From Kiloniellales bacterium (GTDB taxonomy: Bacteria > Pseudomonadota > Alphaproteobacteria > Kiloniellales > JAKSBE01): a stretch of 44,800 nucleotides of DNA. Position numbers and translations under genes: made by a program. The notes beneath the pieces are model-generated. The model made no database searches. It had not been told where the DNA came from and saw only the letters and a program-made list of their open reading frames with translations. This document shows, piece after piece, positions 8,799 through 18,494 of this stretch (position 1 is the first letter of the stretch; every line of letters starts with the position of its first letter). The DNA lies in assembly GCA_028282935.1 (NCBI GenBank), contig JANQGU010000057.1, positions 1-44,800 on the forward strand. Direction: 5' to 3'.

Positions 8799-8818
8799 CG
8801 GGGGCCGGAGCGCCCCCG
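8799..8818. terminator. Possible hairpin terminator
   Basis: CGGGGGC, a six-base loop and GCCCCCG form a perfect 7 bp GC stem 16 bases after the lipoprotein stop. No T-run follows on the plus strand, so it would be a non-canonical terminator or mRNA-stabilising hairpin. Confidence 0.35.
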
Positions 8819-8964
8819 GCGGTCTCCCGTCTTGGGCATGGCAAGAGCCGTGGCCTGGGGCTAATCTGCGTCCAAGCATACAAGGTGGCGTCCGCAGCCG
8901 CCGCAGGACCGGCTGCAGCCGAGAAGACCACCGACTCCGCCACGCAGATGGGAGAGCAAAGGAT

Positions 8965-9930
8965 ATGAGGGGAAAGAACTCGGCAGGGGCCGCCGCGCTC
9001 CTGCTTTCGGCCATGGTCGCGGGAGGCGCCCTGGCCCAGGACGTCCACGTCGCCACCACCGCCATCGTCGAGCACCCGGCGCTGGACGCGACCCGCGACG
9101 GCGTCCGCGACGAGCTCAAGGAAGCCGGCTACGAGGTCGGCAAGAACCTGACCTTCACCTACGAGAGCGCCCAGGGCAATCCAGGCACCGCGGCGCAGAT
9201 CGCCCGCAAGCTGGTCGGCGACAAGCCCAGCGTCATCGTGCCGATCTCGACGCCCTCGGCCCAGGCCGTGGTCGCCGCGACCAAGGACATCCCGGTGGTC
9301 TTCACCGCGGTCACGGATCCGCTGGGCGCCAAGCTGGTCGGCTCGATGGAGAAGCCCGGCGGCAACGTCACCGGCATGTCGGACCTCTCGCCGATCGGCA
9401 AGCACTTGGCGCTGATCAAGGAGATCACGCCCCAGGCCAAGACCCTGGGCGTGCCCTTCAATCCCGGCGAGGCGAACTCGGTGACCCTGATGGAGCTGAT
9501 CCGCAAGCACGCGCCCGAGCATAGCCTCGAGGTCGTGGAGGCGCCGGCGCCGAAGTCGGCCGAGGTCCTGGCCGCGGCCCAGAGCCTGATCGGCAAGGTC
9601 GACGCCATCTACGTGCCGACCGACAACACCATCGTCTCGGCCTTCGAGGCGGTGGTGAAGGTCGGGATCGAGAACCGGATCCCGGTCTACGCCGGCGACA
9701 CCGATTCGGTGCCGCGCGGCGCCATCGCCGCGCTGGGCTTCAACTACTACGACGTCGGCCGGCAGACCGGCAAGATGGTGGTCCGCGTCCTCAAGGGCGC
9801 AAAGCCCGGCGACCTGCCGGTCGAGGGCGTCGAGATCACCGAGCTTCACGTCAATCCGGCCATGGCCGAGAAGATGGGCGTGACCCTGCCGAAGGCGGTG
9901 GTGGGCCGCGCCAAGACGGTCGTGAAGTAG
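8965..9930 (+). CDS. ABC transporter substrate-binding protein (PF04392 type)
   Basis: A 321-residue periplasmic binding protein. The Sec signal is MRGKNSAGAAALLLSAMVAGGALAQ, cleaved near residue 25. The mature part follows the PF04392 family, related to TrpX-like aromatic amino-acid binders: VHVATTAIVEHPALDATRDG, VIVPISTPSAQAVV, PVVFTAVTDPLGAKLV, KPGGNVTG and GFNYYDVGRQTG. The ATG at 8965 is preceded by GGAGAGCAAAGGAT. It heads a three-gene operon with a permease and an ATPase. The family is often annotated as a tryptophan/tyrosine transporter, but the ligand cannot be read here. Confidence 0.9.
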   Translation: MRGKNSAGAAALLLSAMVAGGALAQDVHVATTAIVEHPALDATRDGVRDELKEAGYEVGKNLTFTYESAQGNPGTAAQIARKLVGDKPSVIVPISTPSAQAVVAATKDIPVVFTAVTDPLGAKLVGSMEKPGGNVTGMSDLSPIGKHLALIKEITPQAKTLGVPFNPGEANSVTLMELIRKHAPEHSLEVVEAPAPKSAEVLAAAQSLIGKVDAIYVPTDNTIVSAFEAVVKVGIENRIPVYAGDTDSVPRGAIAALGFNYYDVGRQTGKMVVRVLKGAKPGDLPVEGVEITELHVNPAMAEKMGVTLPKAVVGRAKTVVK

Positions 9931-9958
9931 CCGCGGAGACCGGCCGATCGGCTGAAGC

Positions 9959-10861
9959 ATGAACGAGATCGCCTTCCTCGGGGCGCTAGAGATCGGTCTG
10001 GTCTACGGTCTCGTCGCCCTGGGGGTCTTCCTGTCCTTCCGGGTCCTGAACTTCCCGGACCTGACCGTCGACGGCAGCTTCCCGCTCGGCGCGGCGGTGA
10101 CGGCGGCCCTGATCGTGGCCGGCGCGGACCCCTACCTGGCGACCGGGGTGGCGATGCTGGCCGGGGCCGCGGCCGGCATGGTCACGGCCTTTCTCAACCT
10201 GCGCTTCAAGATCCTGCACCTGCTGGCCTCGATCCTGACCATGATCGCGCTCTATTCGATCAACCTCAGGATCATGGGCCGGCCCAACCTCGCCCTGATC
10301 ACCGAGCCGACGGTGCTGACCCCCTTCGAGGGCCTGGGCCTGCCGGGCTTCTACCTGAAGCCGCTCTTCGCCCTGGTCGTGCTGCTGGTGGCCGGCGGCC
10401 TGCTGGCGCGCTTCCTGGCCTCGGACTACGGCCTCGGCCTGCGCGCCACCGGCGCCAACGCCCGCATGGCGCGGGCCCAGGGGGTGGCGACCGGGCGCAG
10501 CACCTACTTCGGCATGGCGCTGTCCAACGCCATGGTCGCCCTGGGCGGCGCGCTCTTCGCCCAGATGAACGGCTTCGCCGACATCACCATGGGCACCGGG
10601 ACCATCGTCGTGGGCCTGGCGGCGGTCATCGTCGGCGAGGTGGTGCTGCGCAGCCGGCTGATCGTCATCGCGGTGGTCGCCTGCGTGCTGGGCTCGGTGC
10701 TCTATCGGATCGCCATCGCCCTGGCCTTGAACGCCGACGCCCTGGGCCTGCAGTCCTCCGACCTCAACCTGGTGACCGCGATCCTGGTCGCCGTGGCCCT
10801 GATCCTTCCGGGCGCGCGCAACCCGATCAAGGCGCTCTTCGCCAAGGCGGGCGCGCGATGA
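9959..10861 (+). CDS. ABC transporter permease (branched-chain/TrpY type)
   Basis: A 300-residue integral membrane protein of the BPD_transp_2 (LivH/RbsC-like) family with about eight to nine hydrophobic segments. Recognisable stretches are the first helices (IGLVYGLVALGVFLSFRVLNF then DLTVDGSFPLGAAV) and the cytoplasmic coupling segment GLGLRATGANARMARAQGV. It starts 28 bp after the binding-protein gene and its last codon overlaps the ATPase start (ATGA). It should form the membrane channel of this importer. Confidence 0.9.
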   Translation: MNEIAFLGALEIGLVYGLVALGVFLSFRVLNFPDLTVDGSFPLGAAVTAALIVAGADPYLATGVAMLAGAAAGMVTAFLNLRFKILHLLASILTMIALYSINLRIMGRPNLALITEPTVLTPFEGLGLPGFYLKPLFALVVLLVAGGLLARFLASDYGLGLRATGANARMARAQGVATGRSTYFGMALSNAMVALGGALFAQMNGFADITMGTGTIVVGLAAVIVGEVVLRSRLIVIAVVACVLGSVLYRIAIALALNADALGLQSSDLNLVTAILVAVALILPGARNPIKALFAKAGAR

Positions 10862-11652
10862 TCCGCGTCGAGGACCTCGAGGTCACCTTCAGCCCGGGGA
10901 CCGCGATGGAGACCCGGGCCCTGCAGGGCATCGCCCTCGACATCGCCGCCGGCGAGTTCGTGACCGTGATCGGCTCCAACGGGGCCGGCAAGTCGACCCT
11001 GCTGAACTGCCTGACCGGCGACGTGGCGCCGAGCCGGGGCCGGATCCTGATCGACGACAGCGAGGTCACCCGCTGGCCGGCGGAGCGGCGCAGCGGCCTG
11101 GCGGCGCGGGTCTTCCAGGATCCCATGGCCGGGACCTGCGAGGGCCTGACCATCGAGGAGAACCTGGCCCTGGCCGCCAGCCGCGGCGCCCGGCGCGGCT
11201 TCGGCCTGGCGCTGGGCGAGGCCCGCCGGGCCGAGTTCCGCGACAAGATCGCCCGCCTCGGCCTCGGGCTGGAGGACCGACTGGGCGACCTCATGGGCCT
11301 GCTCTCGGGCGGCCAGCGCCAGGCGGTCAGCCTGATCATGGCGACCCTCAGGCCGACCAAGATCCTGCTCCTGGACGAGCACACCGCGGCGCTGGACCCG
11401 CGCATGCAGGACTTCGTCCTGAAGCTGACCCGCGACCTGGTCGAGGCGGAGCGCCTGACCACCTTGATGGTGACCCATTCGATGCGCCAGGCCCTGGCCT
11501 TCGGTTCGCGCACCGTGATGCTGCACGAGGGCCGGGTCGTCTTCGACGTCAAGGGGCCGGAGCGCCTGCAGCTCGATGTGCCCGACCTGATGGCACTCTT
11601 CACCAAGGTCCGCGGCGAGGAACTCGACAGCGACAAGCTGCTGCTGGACTGA
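10858..11652 (+). CDS. ABC transporter ATP-binding protein
   Basis: A 264-residue ATPase with Walker A GSNGAGKST (about residues 39-47), signature LSGGQRQ, Walker B KILLLDEHTAALDP and the switch His in MVTHSM. The Walker B Glu-His replaces the more common Glu-Pro, as in other transporters of this TrpZ-like group. Its start overlaps the permease stop by four bases. It supplies energy for the importer encoded by the two genes upstream. Confidence 0.92.
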   Translation: MIRVEDLEVTFSPGTAMETRALQGIALDIAAGEFVTVIGSNGAGKSTLLNCLTGDVAPSRGRILIDDSEVTRWPAERRSGLAARVFQDPMAGTCEGLTIEENLALAASRGARRGFGLALGEARRAEFRDKIARLGLGLEDRLGDLMGLLSGGQRQAVSLIMATLRPTKILLLDEHTAALDPRMQDFVLKLTRDLVEAERLTTLMVTHSMRQALAFGSRTVMLHEGRVVFDVKGPERLQLDVPDLMALFTKVRGEELDSDKLLLD

Positions 11653-11778
11653 CAGCGAGGCGTGTCGAAGCTTGACCCGGCCTCGGCGGCTCGGCGACCA
11701 TGGTGCCGGTCTAGCGCAGATCCCGATCAGACGCCTTCGCGTCTGGCCGGATGTAATGCCCTAGCGTCAAGGAACGCG

Positions 11779-12210
11779 ATGTTTCGAAGAATTCTGGTCG
11801 GGGTCGACGGCTCGAAGCCGGCGCTGAAGGCGGTCGAGGCGGCGGCCAGGCTCGCGGTGATCCACGAGGCGGAGCTGATCCTGACCCATGTCGTTCAGGT
11901 TCCGGCCATTGCCGAGCAGGTGATCAAGGCGACCGCGAAACCCGGTGCCAAGCCGAAGCAGGTCATGGAACGCCTGAGCGGCGAGATCCTGAGCGCCGCC
12001 TTCTGCCATGCCGAGGAGAGCGGCCTCGACACGGGGCTGATCTCGACGCTCAGCACAGAAGGCGACCGGGTCAAGCGGATCACCGAGGCGGCCCAGCGGC
12101 TCAAGGCCGACCTGATGGTGGTCGGCGGCGGGATCCGGGGCCAGGCGGTCGGCGGCGTCGCCCAGAAGCTCGCCGCCTTGGCCCCCTGTCCCTGCCTCAT
12201 CGTGCCCTGA
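11779..12210 (+). CDS. Universal stress protein (UspA family), atypical nucleotide loop
   Basis: A 143-residue single-domain Usp. The start is the ATG at 11779, with CAAGGA upstream and RRILVGVDGS as first strand. The Usp fold is complete through ADLMVVGGGIRG and the closing strand APCPCLIVP. In ATP-binding Usps the loop reads G-2X-G-9X-G-S/T. Here it is G-I-R-G, three residues, then GG, so it is about six residues shorter and lacks the Ser/Thr. It may therefore not bind ATP in the usual way. It follows the ABC operon by 126 bp and converges on thiC, and may be monocistronic. Confidence 0.88.
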   Translation: MFRRILVGVDGSKPALKAVEAAARLAVIHEAELILTHVVQVPAIAEQVIKATAKPGAKPKQVMERLSGEILSAAFCHAEESGLDTGLISTLSTEGDRVKRITEAAQRLKADLMVVGGGIRGQAVGGVAQKLAALAPCPCLIVP

Positions 12211-12238
12211 GCCGGCGGCCGCTCTTTCGCCGCTGGGG

Positions 12239-14252
<2,014 letters not shown>

Positions 14253-14284
14253 GAACGCGCAGAGCCTAGCGGAAGCCGCGCAGG

Positions 14285-14315
14285 GTTACAATGGAAGACC
14301 CGAGCTGTGTTGCAA
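14285..14315 (-). promoter_or_regulatory. Possible thiC promoter
   Basis: On the minus strand TTGCAA (14315-14310) is followed after 18-19 bases by TTGTAA/TGTAAC (14291-14285), upstream of the TPP aptamer and just after the ribokinase-family stop codon. The -10 match is weak, so this is a tentative call based mainly on position. Confidence 0.3.
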
Positions 14316-14328
14316 TTTCAGGTGGTGG

Positions 14329-15276
14329 TCAGCCCTGCATGCCCGAGCCGCCGACGATCTGCGCCGGCAGGACCTCCTTGAGGCGGGCGTCGATGTCCGA
14401 CCGCTGGGCGAAGCTGGACTGGGTGCCCTCGCGGGTGCAGCAGAGGCCGGCCGTAACCGCGGCGAAGCGCAGGGCCTCCTGCAGGGTCTTGCCCTCGTCC
14501 AGGGCGGTCGCCAGGCCGCCGACGAAGGCGTCGCCGGCGCCCGTGGTGTCGACCGGCGTCACCGGCAGGGTCGCCACCGCCAGGGCCCCCTCGGGGCTGT
14601 AGGCGGCGGCGCCTTCGCCGCCCAGGGTCACGATGCAGGTCAGGTCGTGGCGGGCCGCGAGGGTCTCGCCGATCTCAGCGGTTTCCTCGACGAAGATCTT
14701 CTCGGCCTCGCCGACCATCCGGGCCTCGATCTCGTTGACCACCAGGATGTCGATCTGGTCCAGGGTCTTCGCCGGCACGGGCGCCGCCGGGGCGACGCTC
14801 AGCAGGATCTTGGCCTCGGCCGCCTTGGCGCGCTCGATCAGCGCCCAGTTCTCCTTGGCGGTGACCTCCATCTGCATGACCAGCCAGGTCTCGGGGCCGA
14901 GCAGGTCGTCGGGCACCTGATCGGCCCGCGCCTCCAGGTTGGCGCCGCTGGCCACGGCGATGGCGTTCTCGCCCTTGTCGTCGACCAGGATCGAGGCGCA
15001 GGCGGTGCCGGTCTCGCCGCGGCCGATATTGCTGATGTCGACGCCGCCCTCCTTGAGGAGCGAGGTGGCGAAGTCGCCCCATTCGTCCTTGCCGACCTTG
15101 CCGACCATGAAGACCTGATTGCCGTCGCCGGCCCGCGCGGCGGCCAGCGCCTGGTTGGCGCCCTTGCCGCCGGGCACCAGGAAGTAGCGCCCGCCCAGCA
15201 CGGTCTCCCCGGGCTGGGGCAGCTTGTCGACCTGCATGAAGAAGTCGGCGTTCAGTGAGCCGAAGACGACGATCAT
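14329..15276 (-). CDS. Ribokinase-family (PfkB) sugar kinase
   Basis: A 315-residue PfkB kinase. The N-terminal signature is VVFGSLNADFF then PGGKGANQALAAARAG (36-50), which binds the sugar. NEIE (181-184) is the Mg/phosphate motif, and DTTGAGDAF (243-251) carries the catalytic base Asp249 and the anion hole. The GGKGANQA form is typical of ribokinases, which phosphorylate ribose with ATP in the cytosol. No rbs transporter or RbsD is nearby, so another pentose or nucleoside substrate is possible. It lies upstream of thiC on the same strand, but thiC has its own riboswitch leader. Confidence 0.85.
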   Translation of the reverse strand: MIVVFGSLNADFFMQVDKLPQPGETVLGGRYFLVPGGKGANQALAAARAGDGNQVFMVGKVGKDEWGDFATSLLKEGGVDISNIGRGETGTACASILVDDKGENAIAVASGANLEARADQVPDDLLGPETWLVMQMEVTAKENWALIERAKAAEAKILLSVAPAAPVPAKTLDQIDILVVNEIEARMVGEAEKIFVEETAEIGETLAARHDLTCIVTLGGEGAAAYSPEGALAVATLPVTPVDTTGAGDAFVGGLATALDEGKTLQEALRFAAVTAGLCCTREGTQSSFAQRSDIDARLKEVLPAQIVGGSGMQG

Positions 15277-15377
15277 GGACCCCTCTTACCCCTGATTCCT
15301 TGCTGGCAGGTTAGCAGACTTCGCCTTGGCGGAAACCCGCCGTTGCGAAGGCCCCGGCCGGCCGGGGGAGGGCCCCG

Positions 15378-15584
15378 TCAGGGGCCGGCGGCCTCGCCTC
15401 GGGCGATCGCCAGGGCCTCCTCCAGGACCTCCGGGTCGCCGATGTGGTTGGCCAGCAGGAGGATCAGCTTGGCGCTGAGCTTGTGGCTCTGGGCCTCATC
15501 CAGGTCGCGGTAGGCCTCGATCAGGCGGGCGTAGACCTCGTCCGGCTGCGCCAGTCGGGTCTCGGTCGAGAGCTTGGCCATCAT
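15378..15584 (-). CDS. DUF2783 small protein, likely monooxygenase partner
   Basis: A 68-residue helical protein whose start overlaps the monooxygenase stop as ATGATGA, so the two are translationally coupled. The sequence (DEVYARLIEAYRDLDEAQSHKLSAKLILLLANHIGD) is the DUF2783 family. It is soluble with no signal. From memory, the Pseudomonas putida 3-hydroxyphenylacetate 6-hydroxylase has a large FAD subunit and a small coupling protein of this size encoded by the next gene (MhaA/MhaB). The coupled gene order and size here fit that role, but the homology was not tested. Confidence 0.82.
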   Translation of the reverse strand: MMAKLSTETRLAQPDEVYARLIEAYRDLDEAQSHKLSAKLILLLANHIGDPEVLEEALAIARGEAAGP

Positions 15585-17272
15585 GCGACCCCCATCGCCT
15601 TGCCATCCGCCCCGGCCACGCCCAGCCCCAGGGCGCGGTCGCGGGCGGCGCGCACCGCGGCCGGCACGAAGCGGCGCCCCCGGGCGGCCAAGTGCTGATC
15701 CGGGCGGAAGAGGTACCAGGTTCCGGGCCTGGCGTCGTAGCGCCGGGCCGCCAGGCCGGCGCGGTCGATCAGGCGGGTTCCTCCGCCGTCGCCCTCCGCC
15801 TCCGCCGCCAGGGTCAGGACCCGGACCCCTTCGCCGGACAGTGTCTCGAACTCCGCCGTCGCGCCGGCCTCGGCGAAGTACAGCAGGGTGAAGCTGGGAC
15901 CGATCTGGCGCAGCAGCCAACCCGGGCCCTCTGGGGTCTCGACCGGGGCGTCCACCGCCGGGCCGCCGGGCCGGACCCGGCTTTCGAACGCCTCGGTATC
16001 GGCCGAGGCGAGCGGCGAGTCCAGGGCGTCGTAGGGCAGGGAGAGGCGGCCGCTGTTGACCAGGCCGCGGGCGAAGGGGCAGGTCTCGGCCAGCTCCAGC
16101 ACGGCATCGCGGAAGGCGCGGCTGACCGGGCTCTTGGGCGTGATGAAGTCGGTGGCGCGGGTCGAGTTCAGGATGTTCTCGTCGGCGGCCGGGACGCGCT
16201 CGGCGTCGTAGCTCTCCAGGAGGGCCTCGGGCGCCGTGCCGCGCAGCACCGCCTCCAGCTTCCAGACCAGGTTGTCGGCGTCCTGGACGCCGCCGTTGCC
16301 GCCGCGGGCGCCGAAGGGCGAGACCTGGTGCGCCGAATCGCCGAGGAAGAACACCCGGCCGTGGCGGAAGCGCGCCAGGCGGCGGCACTGGAAGGTGTAG
16401 ACCGAGATCCACTCCAGGTCGAAGTCCCCATCCTGGCCAAGGGCCTCGCCCAGCATGGCCTTCAGGCGCGGCACAACGCGCTCGGGCCGGCTTTCCGCCT
16501 CCGGGTCGGCGTCCCAGCCGAGCTGCAGGTCGATGCGCCAGACGTCGTCGGCCTGGCGGTGCAGCAGGGCCGACTGCTCGGGATGGAAGGGCGGGTCGAA
16601 CCAGAACCAGCGCTCGGTCGGAAAGTTCGCCTTCATCAGCACGTCGGTGATCAGGAAGCGGTCCTGGAAGACCTGGCCCTCGAACTCCAGGCCCAGGGCT
16701 TCTCGGGAGAAGCTGCGCGCGCCGTCGCAGGCCAGCAGGTAGTCGCAGGTCAGGCCGTAGGCGCCCTCCGGCGTCTCGACCTGCAGGCCGACCTTGTCGC
16801 TGCCCGGCGACACGCCCGTCACCTGGTTCTTCCAGCGCAGGTCGACCAAGCCGAGTTCCTTGGCGCGCTCGACCAGCCATTCCTCGACGTAGTACTGCTG
16901 CAGGTTCACGAAGGCCGGGTTCTCCTCTCCGCCCTCGGGCAGCAGGTCGAAGGCGAAGAGCTGCCGGTCCCTCAGGAAGACCTTGCCCAGGTTCCAGGTG
17001 ATGCCCTTGGCGCGCAGCCGTTCGCCGATTCCCAGGCGGTCGTAGATCTCCAGGGTCCGCTTGGAGAAGCAGATCGCGCGGCTGCCGAAGCTGACCGTGT
17101 CGTTGTCGTCCAGCACCACCGAGGCGATGCCCCGGGTTGCCAGGTCGACCGCCACGGTCAGGCCGACCAGCCCGGCGCCGACGACGATCACCGGATGGTG
17201 GGCCGGCGCCCCGGCGTCCTGATCGACCGAACGCAGGTAGGGATAGACGGGATTGGTATAGGTCTTCGGCAT
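15581..17272 (-). CDS. FAD-dependent aromatic ring monooxygenase (MhpA/MhaA-like)
   Basis: A 563-residue class A flavoprotein hydroxylase. The N-terminal FAD fold has VVGAGLVGLTVAVDLATRG (31-49), the second FAD/NAD(P)H motif is LLACDGARSFSRE and the third is GDSAHQVSPFGARGGNGG. The length and motifs fit the 3-(3-hydroxyphenyl)propionate or 3-hydroxyphenylacetate hydroxylase group, which adds a hydroxyl to a phenolic ring with NAD(P)H and oxygen. With homogentisate dioxygenase in the same gene run, the most natural product is homogentisate, for example by 6-hydroxylation of 3-hydroxyphenylacetate. It follows the MBL gene on the minus strand after a 217 bp gap holding a palindromic repeat. Confidence 0.88.
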   Translation of the reverse strand: MPKTYTNPVYPYLRSVDQDAGAPAHHPVIVVGAGLVGLTVAVDLATRGIASVVLDDNDTVSFGSRAICFSKRTLEIYDRLGIGERLRAKGITWNLGKVFLRDRQLFAFDLLPEGGEENPAFVNLQQYYVEEWLVERAKELGLVDLRWKNQVTGVSPGSDKVGLQVETPEGAYGLTCDYLLACDGARSFSREALGLEFEGQVFQDRFLITDVLMKANFPTERWFWFDPPFHPEQSALLHRQADDVWRIDLQLGWDADPEAESRPERVVPRLKAMLGEALGQDGDFDLEWISVYTFQCRRLARFRHGRVFFLGDSAHQVSPFGARGGNGGVQDADNLVWKLEAVLRGTAPEALLESYDAERVPAADENILNSTRATDFITPKSPVSRAFRDAVLELAETCPFARGLVNSGRLSLPYDALDSPLASADTEAFESRVRPGGPAVDAPVETPEGPGWLLRQIGPSFTLLYFAEAGATAEFETLSGEGVRVLTLAAEAEGDGGGTRLIDRAGLAARRYDARPGTWYLFRPDQHLAARGRRFVPAAVRAARDRALGLGVAGADGKAMGVA

Positions 17273-17323
17273 GTCACCTGCTCCGTCGGAGGAGGTTACG
17301 AGTCTTCCGGTGCCACACCCCCG

Positions 17324-17429
17324 CTGTCATGCCCGGACTTGATCCCAGGGTCTTTGCCGAAGGCAAAGCCCGCGGCATCCATCTCACAACGGGCACCATG
17401 GATTGCCGGGTCAAGCCCGGCAATGACAG
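17324..17429. repeat. Dispersed palindromic element (REP-like)
   Basis: Outer arms CTGTCAT (17324-17330) and ATGACAG (17423-17429) enclose two strong hairpins. CTTTGCC-GAA-GGCAAAG is at 17352-17368. ATTGCCGGG-TCAAG-CCCGGCAAT is at 17402-17424. The CCGGGTCAAGCCCGGCAATGAC core is familiar as an interspersed intergenic element in many alphaproteobacterial genomes. It sits inside the minus-strand aromatic operon between the MBL and monooxygenase genes and could separate their expression by affecting mRNA decay or termination. Confidence 0.85.
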
Positions 17430-17489
17430 TAGAAGAGGCGGCGGAATCGGGGAAAAAAACACGATCGCCTCGAACCCGAAACAGCGCCC

Positions 17490-18467
17490 TCAGGCCTCCG
17501 CGCTCTTCATCGGCTGCTCCTGCTCCAGGGCCTTCCACATCTCGACGTCGCGCTCGGCGGTCCAGATCCGGGGGTCGGCGATGCCGCTGGCCTCGTCGTA
17601 GGCGCGGCTGACGTCGAAGGGCATGCAGTGCTCGAAGATGACCCAGTTGCCGAACTCCGGCTCCAGGGCGGCGAAGGTCTCGTCGTAGATCCGCTTCAGC
17701 GGCTTGCCGGCCTGCACGCCGGCCTCGACGCTGTCGTACATCTTGGTCAGGAAGGCCCGGGTCCCGTCGATCGCGGCGTCGGAGTCCGCCCGCGTCTTCA
17801 GCGCCGCGCCGCGGCCCGGGACCAGCTTCTCGGCCCCCAGGCTGCGCAACCGCGACAGGGTCTCCGGCCAGTCCTTGAGGTAAGCGTCGCCGGTGTAGGG
17901 CGTCGCGCCGTACTCGACCAGGTCGCCGCTGAACAGCACCTTCTCCTCGGGCAGCCAGACCACGGTGTCGCCCTTGGTGTGGCCGCGGCCCAGGTGCAGG
18001 ATCTGCACCTCCTTGCCGCCGCGGTACATGGTCAGCTTCTCGTCGAAGACGATGTTCGGCCAGGTCAGGCCGGGCACCGACTCCACCGAGTCGAAAAGCC
18101 GCGGAAATCGGCCGACCTCGGACTCGTAGTCCTGCTGGCCACGCTCGGCGATCAGCTCGTAGGTGCCGCGGCTGGCGATGATGTTCTCCGGCTGGTAGGC
18201 CGAGGCGCCGAGCACGCGGACCGCGTGGTAGTGGCTGAGGACCACGTGCTTGATCGGCTTGTCGGTCACCCCGCGGGCGCAGTCGATCACCTTCTGGGCC
18301 ATCACCGGCGTCGCCTGGGTGTCGATCACCATGACCGAGTCGTCGCCGACGACCACGCCGCTGTTCGGGTCGCCCTCGGCGGTGAAGGCGTAGAGCCCGG
18401 GGCCGAGCTCGTCGAAGGTGATGGTCTTTTCCGTCAGGTCCGCCTGGGACGCGAAGGCCTTGGCCAT
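17490..18467 (-). CDS. Metallo-beta-lactamase-fold hydrolase with altered HxHxDH motif
   Basis: A 325-residue MBL-fold protein. The fold is visible in VMVIDTQATPVMAQKVI, the motif-II position HVVLSHYHAVRVLG, the later HTKGDTVVWLPEEKVLFSGDLV (third-ligand His and bridging Asp) and the end-of-domain LVPGRG. The usual HxHxDH reads HYHAVR, so the Asp-His pair for the second metal is missing and the late GxGH position reads GRG. It may bind one metal or work differently. It lies between the FAA hydrolase and the monooxygenase in the aromatic operon. Such proteins recur beside homogentisate-type genes, perhaps acting on a lactone or thioester; the role is unknown. Confidence 0.82.
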   Translation of the reverse strand: MAKAFASQADLTEKTITFDELGPGLYAFTAEGDPNSGVVVGDDSVMVIDTQATPVMAQKVIDCARGVTDKPIKHVVLSHYHAVRVLGASAYQPENIIASRGTYELIAERGQQDYESEVGRFPRLFDSVESVPGLTWPNIVFDEKLTMYRGGKEVQILHLGRGHTKGDTVVWLPEEKVLFSGDLVEYGATPYTGDAYLKDWPETLSRLRSLGAEKLVPGRGAALKTRADSDAAIDGTRAFLTKMYDSVEAGVQAGKPLKRIYDETFAALEPEFGNWVIFEHCMPFDVSRAYDEASGIADPRIWTAERDVEMWKALEQEQPMKSAEA

Positions 18468-18494
18468 GGCTCTGTCTCTCCGTTCTTTCTTATC

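Noticed and set aside
8799-8818. Strong intrinsic terminator after the lipoprotein gene
   Set aside because: The stem is good but no T-run follows, so it is kept only as a low-confidence hairpin.
3958-9119. Very long minus-strand open frames of more than 800 residues overlapping the methyltransferase and ggt genes
   Set aside because: They lie opposite or out of frame with clearly recognised genes, and are rich in Arg, Ala, Gly and Pro with no motifs. These are shadows of high-GC codon bias.
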